A stretch of 64,000 bases of DNA. Origin: CAZUGO01 sp964619935. GTDB lineage: Bacteria > Planctomycetota > Phycisphaerae > UBA1845 > CAIVHJ01. This document shows, one piece after another, positions 17,669 through 25,547 of the stretch. The notes under the pieces were generated by a model. It saw only the letters and a list, made by a program, of their open reading frames with translations. It had not been told where the DNA came from and searched no databases. The stretch's first letter is position 1, and every line of letters starts with the position of its first letter. Both the position numbers and the translations under genes were made by a program. The stretch lies in assembly GCA_964619935.1 (NCBI GenBank), contig CAZUGO010000032.1, forward strand, positions 62,001 through 126,000, read 5' to 3'.

Positions 17669-19315
17669 TTGGACATCTCGCTTCTGACGGTCCTGATCTT
17701 TCTGCCGGCGCTGGGCAGCGGGTTCCTGTTTCTGTGGCGCCGCGACGAGCGTCAGCACATCCAGATGACGGCACTGGGCGTGTCGCTGATCAGCGGTGTC
17801 GTGGCCATCGTGGTCGGCCTGGGCTGCTTGGGCGCCTCGGACGGCGGACCCGGCGGATTCCGACTGGAGTCCCAGACCCGCTGGATCGGGGCGGGCGGTG
17901 ACGTCTCGGCCGAGTTGGGCGGCCTGGAGATCAGCTACCACATCGGCGTGGACGGCATCAGCATCTGGCTGGTCCTGCTGACCGCCCTGCTGTCGCCGAT
18001 CGTGATTGCCTCCAGTTTCTCGGCGATTAGCCGCCAGGTCCGCGAGTACTACTTCCTATTACTGCTGCTGCAGACCGGGATGACCGGCGTCTTCTGTGCC
18101 CTGGACCTGTTGCTGTTCTACGTGTTCTTCGAGTTTACGTTGATTCCGCTGTACTTGATCATCGGGATCTGGGGTGGGCCGGACAAGCGACGGGCGGCCA
18201 ACAAGTTCTTCATCTACACGGTCGCCGGCAGCGTCTTGACCTTCGCGGGCATCCTGTTCACTGCCTACTACGCCTATGTCCACAGCCATGCCGACGTGCT
18301 GACCTTCGATCTGCCGAAGCTGTATGCCGTGGTCCCGACCTTTCCGGCGGCGGTGCAATGGTGGTTGTTCCTGGGGCTGTTCGCCGGATTCGCGATCAAG
18401 GTGCCGTTGTTTCCCTTTCACACCTGGCTGCCGCTGGCCCACACCGAGGCGCCGACGGCCGGCAGCGTGGTGCTGGCGGGTGTCTTGCTCAAGCTGGGCA
18501 CCTATGGGTTTTTGCGGCTGTCGGTGCCGTTGCTGCCCGACGCCACCGCGGCCCTGGCTCCGATGATGGCCGTGCTGGCCGTTGTCGGCATCATCTACGG
18601 AGCCCTGGTGGCCTGGGCCCAGTCGGACGTCAAGAAGTTGGTCGCCTACTCCTCGGTGTCGCATCTGGGCTTCTGTGTCCTGGGTATGTTTTCGCTCAAG
18701 ATGGCGGGCGTCAGCGGTTCGGTGTTGTACATGGTCAACCACGGGCTCTCGACCGGTGCGCTGTTCTTGATCATCGGCATGGTCTACGAGCGTTACCACA
18801 CGCGGGAGCTGGATCAATTGGGCGGACTCGCTCGTCCGATGCCGAAGATGGCGTTCTTCATGGTGTGCTTCACCCTCAGCAGCATCGCGCTGCCCGGGCT
18901 CAACGGGTTCGTCGGCGAATTCCTGGTGTTGCTGGGCACCGCGGTGTCGCCCACGACGGACGACGGTCTGCCGGCCGGTCCGCTGGGCATGGCCTACGTG
19001 GTGCCGGCGGCCGCAGGCATCGTGCTCAGCGCGGTGTACATGCTGTCGATGTGCCGGCGGCTGCTGTTCGGTCCGGTGACCGAACCGCCGCACACCCCCG
19101 ATCGGTCGGCCGGTCTGCCGGGTGATCTGAACCGCCGGGAGGTGGCCATCCTGGTGCCACTGCTGTTGGCCTGCGTTTGGATCGGTGTCTGGCCGGGCAC
19201 GCTGCAGCGTTCCATCGAACCGACGGTGTTGGTCCATGTGTTTCACCAGGCCGCCGATCCGGCCGCTGTCGATGTGGCCGCGGTCCAGGGTAGCGGACGG
19301 GAGGATCTGCGTTGA
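17669..19315 (+). CDS. nuoM: NADH-quinone oxidoreductase subunit M (antiporter-like, TTG start)
   Basis: A 548-residue proton-pumping subunit. Conserved: YHIGVDGISIWLVLLTALL, YVFFEFTLIPLYLIIGIWGG (essential Glu), KVPLFPFHTWLPLAHTEAPT (channel Lys/His) and HGLSTGALFLIIGM. The start is taken as TTG 17669 because GAGGAG lies 5 bases upstream and homologues begin here; there is no ATG nearby. The stop overlaps the nuoN TTG start as TTGA. Confidence 0.94.
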   Translation: MDISLLTVLIFLPALGSGFLFLWRRDERQHIQMTALGVSLISGVVAIVVGLGCLGASDGGPGGFRLESQTRWIGAGGDVSAELGGLEISYHIGVDGISIWLVLLTALLSPIVIASSFSAISRQVREYYFLLLLLQTGMTGVFCALDLLLFYVFFEFTLIPLYLIIGIWGGPDKRRAANKFFIYTVAGSVLTFAGILFTAYYAYVHSHADVLTFDLPKLYAVVPTFPAAVQWWLFLGLFAGFAIKVPLFPFHTWLPLAHTEAPTAGSVVLAGVLLKLGTYGFLRLSVPLLPDATAALAPMMAVLAVVGIIYGALVAWAQSDVKKLVAYSSVSHLGFCVLGMFSLKMAGVSGSVLYMVNHGLSTGALFLIIGMVYERYHTRELDQLGGLARPMPKMAFFMVCFTLSSIALPGLNGFVGEFLVLLGTAVSPTTDDGLPAGPLGMAYVVPAAAGIVLSAVYMLSMCRRLLFGPVTEPPHTPDRSAGLPGDLNRREVAILVPLLLACVWIGVWPGTLQRSIEPTVLVHVFHQAADPAAVDVAAVQGSGREDLR

Positions 19316-20964
19316 ACGCCGCCGGGCTTATCCGCAGCCTGCTGCCTGAAGTGATTCTGCTGGCCACGGCGTGCGCGGCGGTTTTTGTCGGCCAGGCTCG
19401 GAGCCGCCACGTCGCGGCATGGGTCAAGCCGGGGGTGTTGCTGGCCATTGCAGCGGCCGCGTTGACCACGCTGCGGAGCGGCCAATTCCTGGAGGCCGCC
19501 GGACTCTCGGTGGGCTCGCTGACCGGCTACATCCGTTTGATTACGCTGGGTGTGGGTGCGGTGCTGGTGCTGGTGAACTGGCACCAGGCCGCAAGCGATG
19601 AGCGTGGCGAGTACTTTGCCATGCTGTTGTTCAGCATGACCGGTGTGATGCTGATCGGTTCCAGCAACGACTTGATTCTGCTGTTCTTGGGGCTGGAGCT
19701 GGTCAGCATTCCGACCTACGTGCTGGTGATCCTGAGCCGAACCGACATCCGGGCCCAGGAAGCCGCCGCCAAGTACTTCTTCTTGGGGGCTTTGGCCGCC
19801 GCCCTGACGGCCTACGGGCTGACCTTTCTGTACGGGGCCGGCGGCACGACCACCCTGTTCGGCGGGGAAGGTTCGCTCGCCGGTCTGGTCCAGGCCGGAT
19901 CCTACAACCCGCGGCATCTGCTGATCGGCTGGCTGCTGACCTTCGGTGGGTTGAGCTTCAAGATCGCCGCGGTTCCGTTCCATGGCTACGTCGCCGACGT
20001 GTATCAGGGGTCCGCCGCTCCGCTGGCCGGGGTCCTGGCTTTCCTTCCCAAGCTGGCCGGTTTCGTGGCGCTGATCAAACTGTCCGGTCTGGTGGGATGG
20101 CACTGGCATGAGACGCCGGTGTTGTTCGGGGTGCTGTGGGTGACGGCGGCGCTGACCATGACCGTCGGCAACGTGCTCGCCCTGCTGCAATCCAACGTCA
20201 AGCGGATGCTGGCTTATTCCAGCGTGGCCCATTCCGGTTACATGCTGGTCGGGATCCTGGCCGGACCGGTGGTCGGCCAGGGGCCGTTCGGCGACGGGCT
20301 GTCGGCCATGTTGTTCTATATCGCCGTCTACGGACTGATGAACCTGGGTGCGTTTGCGGTGCTGGCGGCCCTGTCCTCGCCGGAGGAGGACGTTGAAGAG
20401 CAGCATCAACTGGCCGGGTTGTCACAACGGGAACCCCTGGCCGCGGTCGCTCTGGCGGTGTGCATGTTCAGCCTGATGGGCCTGCCGCCGACCGCCGGGT
20501 TCCTCGGCAAGGTGTACATCTTCTCCAGCGCGTTTGCGGCCAGCGGCGATTCGGCAGTCGGCCAATCCATGATCGTGCTGGCGGTGATCGGTGTGCTCAA
20601 CTCGGCCATTGCGGCGGCCTATTACCTGAGGGTGGTCGGCGTCAGTTTTCTGGAGGGTGGCGTGGCCCATCTGGCGCCGCCCAGCCGCCTGGGCTTGCGT
20701 GCCGGTACGGCGATATGTGCCGTGGCGATGATCGTCCTGTTCGTGTGGCCGGAGGCCCTGGCCATCCAGGCGGGACGGGCCAGCGCCCAGATCAGCGAGC
20801 ACGCGCCGATGCGCTACGCGGCGCCGGCCTCAAGCTCAGATTCCCGAATTACCGTCTTCGGGCACGTGCCGTGGGAGCGAGATGCTGAAGGTGGTTCCGT
20901 GGCCGACCTTGCTGTGGGCCTCGATGGAGCCGCCGTGGGCCTCGACGATCTCGCGGCTGATTGA
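19312..20964 (+). CDS. nuoN: NADH-quinone oxidoreductase subunit N (antiporter-like)
   Basis: A 550-residue last subunit of the operon, with 14 helices. Marks: FLGLELVSIPTYVLVILSRT (Glu), GLSFKIAAVPFHGYVADVYQ (Lys/His), LQSNVKRMLAYSSVAHSGYM and SLMGLPPTAGFLGKVYIFSS. The fold ends near EALAIQAGRA; ~55 extra hydrophilic residues follow (ASSSDSRITVFGHVPWERDA onward). This tail reads through the 3' end of the convergent histidine kinase gene, a 129-base overlap. TTG start overlaps the nuoM stop. Confidence 0.94.
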   Translation: MNAAGLIRSLLPEVILLATACAAVFVGQARSRHVAAWVKPGVLLAIAAAALTTLRSGQFLEAAGLSVGSLTGYIRLITLGVGAVLVLVNWHQAASDERGEYFAMLLFSMTGVMLIGSSNDLILLFLGLELVSIPTYVLVILSRTDIRAQEAAAKYFFLGALAAALTAYGLTFLYGAGGTTTLFGGEGSLAGLVQAGSYNPRHLLIGWLLTFGGLSFKIAAVPFHGYVADVYQGSAAPLAGVLAFLPKLAGFVALIKLSGLVGWHWHETPVLFGVLWVTAALTMTVGNVLALLQSNVKRMLAYSSVAHSGYMLVGILAGPVVGQGPFGDGLSAMLFYIAVYGLMNLGAFAVLAALSSPEEDVEEQHQLAGLSQREPLAAVALAVCMFSLMGLPPTAGFLGKVYIFSSAFAASGDSAVGQSMIVLAVIGVLNSAIAAAYYLRVVGVSFLEGGVAHLAPPSRLGLRAGTAICAVAMIVLFVWPEALAIQAGRASAQISEHAPMRYAAPASSSDSRITVFGHVPWERDAEGGSVADLAVGLDGAAVGLDDLAAD

Positions 20965-21654
20965 CAGCCCCAGGCCGACACCTCGGCACTCCGCCGTCGG
21001 TTCCCCTTGTTTGGTGGTGAAGAACGGATCGAAGATGTGTTCCAGGTGGTTCGCCTCGATGCCGCGGCCATTATCCTGCAATTGGACCACGACGTGGTTG
21101 TTGGGGCCCGGCCGGGCCCGTACGGACAGCACCCCATGGCGCCCGATCATGGCCTGCCGGGCGTTGATCAGCAGATTGAAGATCACCTGCTGCAACTGCT
21201 GCTGATGCCCGCAGACCTGGATCGATTCGTCGACATCCAGAACGACCGAGATGTGATCCTTGGCCGGATCGCGCCCCAGGCACATCAAGGCGTCCTCGAT
21301 CACCTGACGCAGCCGGGCCGGAGCCAGCTGCGGAGGGGTCCGGCGGGCCAGCCCCAGCACGCGGTCGGACATGGCCTGCACCGCAGCAAACTGCTTCAGC
21401 ATCATGTGCAGCGTCTTGCGCATCATCGGGACATCGTCACGGTCGAGGGCGTACTGGGCGTAGCTGACCACCGGTGCCAGGACGTTGTTATACTCGTGTG
21501 CGAGCATCGCCGAAGTCGTGCCCAGGCTGGCCAGTTTCTGGGCCTCGCGGAGCTGATGTTTGAGTTGATCCACCTGCTCGAGCAGCGTGTCGGCGGACTG
21601 CTCAACGGCGGCCGGCGATGCACCGGGCGTCTGACGGTCAGCGGCGGTATGCAT
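20836..21654 (-). CDS. Orphan cytoplasmic sensor histidine kinase (NtrB-like)
   Basis: A 272-residue protein with a short coiled coil (VDQLKHQLREAQKLASLG), a HisKA H-box LAHEYNNVLAPVVSYAQYAL with the phosphorylated His near residue 53, then an HATPase domain with N-box NLLINARQAM, G1 DNGRGI, F-box FFTTK and G2 RGVGLGLSISREIVEAHGGS. It has no sensor or membrane domain, so input must come from a partner protein. No response regulator adjoins. AAGGAG lies 9 bases before the ATG. Its 3' end overlaps nuoN. Confidence 0.9.
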   Translation of the reverse strand: MHTAADRQTPGASPAAVEQSADTLLEQVDQLKHQLREAQKLASLGTTSAMLAHEYNNVLAPVVSYAQYALDRDDVPMMRKTLHMMLKQFAAVQAMSDRVLGLARRTPPQLAPARLRQVIEDALMCLGRDPAKDHISVVLDVDESIQVCGHQQQLQQVIFNLLINARQAMIGRHGVLSVRARPGPNNHVVVQLQDNGRGIEANHLEHIFDPFFTTKQGEPTAECRGVGLGLSISREIVEAHGGSIEAHSKVGHGTTFSISLPRHVPEDGNSGI

Positions 21655-21803
21655 GGATGGCGCTCCTTACCATGGACATCGGCAGGCGGTCCGCGGGTCC
21701 TTGAGGGCCATCCGAAGTGGGGCAGTGGGTGGGCATCAACCGGGAGATCCGGCGGCCGGCGGAAGGGGCAGGTCCCGCAGCAAAGGCCGTCGTTCCCTGG
21801 GGG

Positions 21804-22241
21804 CTACGCGGTCATTCGGGCGAGATCACCGCGGACGTCCTGCACCTGGATTCCCAGGTTGGACAGGGCCTTTTCGGCGACACAGCCGGTTTCTTGGAGC
21901 AGGGCCAGGAGCAGGTGTTCGGTACACACTTCCTTGGACTTGAGCTGGCGGGCCGCTTCAATGGCTCCCGCAACGACGTTCTTGAAGTGGGGGGTGCCGG
22001 GCAACCGGCCGAAGACCCAGGTTTCCTCAAGGCTGTGCCGGATGAGCTTGTCGATCTCCTCTTTGAGGGCCTTGAGCGAGGCGCCGCGGGCGCTCAGGAT
22101 TTGGGCACCCAGCCCGGTGCCCTCGCGAGCGATTGCCAGGAGGACGTGTTCGGTGCCCACGTATTCCTGGTCATAATCGCGGGCGATCTCATGGGCCTGC
22201 TTGATGACGCCATCCACCCGGTTGCTGAATGTCTCGTACAT
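21804..22241 (-). CDS. Stand-alone Clp N-terminal domain protein
   Basis: A 145-residue protein consisting only of the double Clp_N repeat found at the front of ClpC/ClpA ATPases. Repeat 1: ARDYDQEYVGTEHVLLAIAR near residue 20-40. Repeat 2: IEAARQLKSKEVCTEHLLLA near residue 95-115. No AAA+ domain follows. Such proteins may act as adaptors or decoys for Clp substrates, but no partner is nearby. ATG 22241 is taken because similarity begins there (MYETFSNRVDGVI); the upstream in-frame region is basic and unconserved. Confidence 0.85.
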   Translation of the reverse strand: MYETFSNRVDGVIKQAHEIARDYDQEYVGTEHVLLAIAREGTGLGAQILSARGASLKALKEEIDKLIRHSLEETWVFGRLPGTPHFKNVVAGAIEAARQLKSKEVCTEHLLLALLQETGCVAEKALSNLGIQVQDVRGDLARMTA

Positions 22242-22541
22242 CGATCGCGATCCTGTCCGCCTGCGGAGCGGGCCACCGGCCGGCCGGTCGCCACGCCGCG
22301 GTGCATGATAACTCAGAGTTGAGCCGCTCACAACAAACGGGCCGCGGGTCGACCCGGCGCAACGCGGTTGCGGGTACCCTGAACAAAATGAGTCCCGCGA
22401 ATGTCGCAGGAGTTGCTATGATATGGTTCGGCCAAGGCTTGGGGCCGGGTTGACGGCGTCCGCCAGCAGCCGCCAGGCCGCGTGGGGGCAGTGCATCCGT
22501 GATTCTATGTTGTTATTGCTTCGAGTGTTATGGATCCGGTG
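22242..22541. other. Intergenic region between divergent clp-N and S41 protease genes
   Basis: No gene supported. A long plus-strand frame from 22423 is open into the protease but has no conserved sequence and no ribosome binding site, so it is treated as leader and upstream DNA. The protease promoter starts at 22542. Confidence 0.5.
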
Positions 22542-22571
22542 TTGGACGCCGGGCCGGTCGCTTCGTATAAT
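22542..22571 (+). promoter_or_regulatory. Promoter of the S41 protease gene
   Basis: -35 TTGGAC (22542-22547), 18-bp spacer, perfect -10 TATAAT (22566-22571). Transcription would start near 22578, leaving a ~130-base leader before the ATG at 22711. Confidence 0.65.
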
Positions 22572-22710
22572 TCGTTGGTCCCTAATTGGTGGGATGCCGA
22601 AGATTGAGGAGAATCAAGCCGAGTTCAACGCAGCCGGACGCAGGCGGCAGTCAGTGGTTCGATATGGGTTGAGCGTCTTTGGGTCCCATTCAATTGGCGG
22701 GGAGATGTTT

Positions 22711-25026
22711 ATGAGTCCTTCGAAGCCGAACCGAGTGATCCCGGCGGGCTTGTCCGCTGTCATTCTGCTCCTGATCGCCCTGCCCGTGCCGGCCCAGACG
22801 CCCGCTCAGGCCCCACCGGGAAAAGTGGTGGCGTTGTGGGCTGACGGTGTCGACCAGATCGTCAGTGGTCGTTTCGGCGAGGCCCGCGAATCGCTGGCTC
22901 TGATCCTCAAGTCCCGTCCGAGCGACGAGAATTACAAGGAAATCGCATCCTGGTTGGATCGCCGCGATCGGGAAAACGGCTCGCGCCAGGAGTTGCACAA
23001 TCAGCAGCGCGATATCTACGTTCGCAAGGCCAAGCGAACCATTGCGAAAGATGAGCTGGCGGAGGCGTTGATCTGGACCCGGGAGGCCATGGAGTGCACC
23101 ACCGACGAGGCCGGCTTCATGGGGGAACCGTGGGTTCAGGCCCTGCACGACAGCGCGGTGGCCAAGGCGAAGGAGCACAAGAAGAACGGCGAGTGGCTGG
23201 ATGCCAGCCGGTTGTACTACGGCCTGGACATTGTGTTCAAGGGCAACGCCGAGTATGCCCGGGAACTCAAGGAATGCCTCGCTCATTCCCGCTTGGAGGC
23301 CTTGTATGGCGAGGACTCCCGCTGGCAGGACCGGCTGGAGGGGATCATTCCCCACATCGTCAGCGACGCCCTGTGGCAGATTCACCGCAAGTACGTGGAG
23401 GATGCCAACTTCCAGGCGCTGGGGCAGCAGGCCGTCGATCGCCTGCGGTTGCTGGCCGAGAGCGCGGCCCTGGCGAACCGGTTTCCGGCCATCAACGAGC
23501 CTGACAAGAACAAGCAGTACCTCAGCCGGCTGAACCGGCTGAGCCGCAAGATCGGTCGCCAGAACGACGCGACATACGCCAGCCTGGAGGACCTTTTTGA
23601 TAAGGTGCTGCTCATCAACCAGCAGACCTTCGACCTGCCCCGCGAACTGGTCATCTACGAGTTTCTGGAGGGGGCGTTGGGTTCGGAGGAGGTCCTGGAT
23701 GAGTTCACCTCGATGATCTGGCCGTCGGACTTCGCCGAGTTCGAGAAGCACACCCAAGGTCATTTCTCGGGCGTGGGCATCCAGATCATGCTGGAGAACA
23801 GTGAGCTGACCGTCGTGTCGCCGCTGGAAGATACCCCGGCGTTTCGCGCCGGAATTCAGGCCGGCGACAAGATCACCCACGTGGACGGGGCCTCCACCGA
23901 AGGCATGGCCTTGACCTCGGCGGTGCAGACCATCACCGGCCCGGTGGGCAGTGAGGTGGTGCTGACCATCCACCGCCCGACGGCGGAGCGCACCTTTGAC
24001 GTCACCCTTCGCCGGCAGAAGATCCAGATCCACAGCGTCAAGGGCCACAGCCGCCGTCCGAATTCCGAAGCGTGGGAGTATCTGATTGATCGCGACTTCA
24101 AGATCGGCTATCTGCGGATCACCAACTTCCAGGAGAATACTGCCCTGGACCTGCGCCAGGCGCTCGATGAGCTGGACCGCATGGAAGCCCGGGGCCTGAT
24201 CCTGGACCTGCGGTTCAATCCCGGCGGGTTGCTGCGATCGGCCATCGAGGTCTCGGAGCTGTTCCTGCCGCGCAACGCCCGAATCGTGTCCACTGAAGGG
24301 TTGCATTCCGAGGCGTTTTCCCGGGATTCCCAGGCCAGTCATCCCAGTCCGCTCCCGATGGTCGTGCTGGTCAATGATTCCAGCGCCAGCGCGTCGGAGA
24401 TCGTGTCGGGTGCCCTCAAGGATCACGGGCGGGCCATCATCGTTGGGGAGCGCAGCTTCGGCAAAGGCAGCGTGCAGAACTTGATCCCGGTGGGCAATAC
24501 CAAGGCTCACCTCAAGCTGACCACGGCGCACTACTACCTCCCGGGCGGCCGGTGCATCCACAAGCGGCCCGACAGCGACTCGTGGGGGGTGGAGCCGGAC
24601 ATCGTGGTGCCGCTGGTGCCCGACGAGCGCAGCACCATCCTGCGCATGCGCCGCGATGCCGATGTGATCCAGGGCGCTGCGAACGATGTGCCGCCCGGCG
24701 TGGTGATCAAGAAGCTGGAACCACAACCGGCCCCCAAGTCGGCGCCGGCCGATCCAGCGGCGACCCCCGAGACCGCCGCGCCCCAGGAGGCGTCGAAAGG
24801 GGCTGGCCCGCCCGCCGCAATTGTGGATGGCACGCCCGTTCCGGCCGACCTGGAGGCGCCCGAAATCGACGAGCAGATCGATTACCCCGACATCGACTAC
24901 CAGCTCGACACCGCGCTGCTGGTCATGCGCGTGAAGCTGCTCGGCAAGTTGGGATTCGACATTCTGCCGAAGGTGCGACTGGGAGACAACACCCAGCCCG
25001 AGACCAAGAAACCGGCGGGGGTGTGA
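22711..25026 (+). CDS. Secreted C-terminal processing protease (S41 family) with PDZ domain
   Basis: A 771-residue protein. A signal peptide (VIPAGLSAVILLLIALPVPA) is followed by a helical, TPR-like region to ~residue 330. A PDZ domain spans ~346-433 (GVGIQIMLE, SPLEDTPAFRAGIQAGDKI). The S41 domain spans ~463-626: LDLRFNPGGLLRSAIEVSEL, the catalytic Ser560 in SSASASEI, and Lys585 in GERSFGKGSVQN, 25 residues apart as in Prc. A Pro/Ala-rich linker and short acidic tail end the protein. ATG 22711 has GGGGAG at a 6-base spacing. It cleaves C-terminal tails of envelope proteins; the long N-domain is unusual. Confidence 0.92.
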   Translation: MSPSKPNRVIPAGLSAVILLLIALPVPAQTPAQAPPGKVVALWADGVDQIVSGRFGEARESLALILKSRPSDENYKEIASWLDRRDRENGSRQELHNQQRDIYVRKAKRTIAKDELAEALIWTREAMECTTDEAGFMGEPWVQALHDSAVAKAKEHKKNGEWLDASRLYYGLDIVFKGNAEYARELKECLAHSRLEALYGEDSRWQDRLEGIIPHIVSDALWQIHRKYVEDANFQALGQQAVDRLRLLAESAALANRFPAINEPDKNKQYLSRLNRLSRKIGRQNDATYASLEDLFDKVLLINQQTFDLPRELVIYEFLEGALGSEEVLDEFTSMIWPSDFAEFEKHTQGHFSGVGIQIMLENSELTVVSPLEDTPAFRAGIQAGDKITHVDGASTEGMALTSAVQTITGPVGSEVVLTIHRPTAERTFDVTLRRQKIQIHSVKGHSRRPNSEAWEYLIDRDFKIGYLRITNFQENTALDLRQALDELDRMEARGLILDLRFNPGGLLRSAIEVSELFLPRNARIVSTEGLHSEAFSRDSQASHPSPLPMVVLVNDSSASASEIVSGALKDHGRAIIVGERSFGKGSVQNLIPVGNTKAHLKLTTAHYYLPGGRCIHKRPDSDSWGVEPDIVVPLVPDERSTILRMRRDADVIQGAANDVPPGVVIKKLEPQPAPKSAPADPAATPETAAPQEASKGAGPPAAIVDGTPVPADLEAPEIDEQIDYPDIDYQLDTALLVMRVKLLGKLGFDILPKVRLGDNTQPETKKPAGV

Positions 25027-25156
25027 CGCCCTTGGAGTTGGCAGGCGGCGCCGTGTTGGGATTCGGCCGCTTCCTGCCGGGGACGGCTCTGACTGGATCG
25101 CGGCTCCGACCCGGTATGGATTGATTCGCGGTTTCCTGCAACGACGACTGGTTGCT

Positions 25157-25365
25157 CCGCGCGGTACGGGGCCGGGACCCGGCGCGGTGAGGGTTCGGAC
25201 CCTGGCGCGGTACGCGCTGGCTCCCGGCGCGGTAAGGGTTGGACGCCGGCGCGGTACGGAACGGACGCCGGCGCAGCACGCGCTGGACCCGAACACCCGG
25301 CGACCGCGCCCTGAACACCCGGCGACTGTGCTCCCAGACCCCGGCGGAGGGCACCGCCGGCGTAG
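25157..25365. repeat. Degenerate 22-23 bp GC-rich tandem repeat
   Basis: The motif GCGCGGT or a variant recurs at 25159, 25182, 25205, 25227, 25249 and 25271, then related GGCGA/GGCGG copies at 25299, 25321 and 25343. Spacing is 22-23 bases within each of the two series. The best-preserved unit is about CCGGCGCGGTACGG plus 8 variable bases. The period is not a multiple of three and no frame shows protein features, so it is not coding. It fills most of the 521-base gap (25027-25547) between the convergent protease and dinG genes. Confidence 0.75.
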
Positions 25366-25547
25366 CGCGGCGGGGGTCAGGTCGACCCCTGCAGTGCCGA
25401 ACCGCTGGCTGACCCTTCGCGGGGCCTCGCGCGCGACCATCCCGTCACATGCCATCCGCAGGATCCACTTGGCGGTCGTTCGATTCTGAATCCGGTGCAC
25501 GATGCGGGTGGGGGGCTCGTTGCGTCTTGCCGTCGTGGTTGTTCTGC

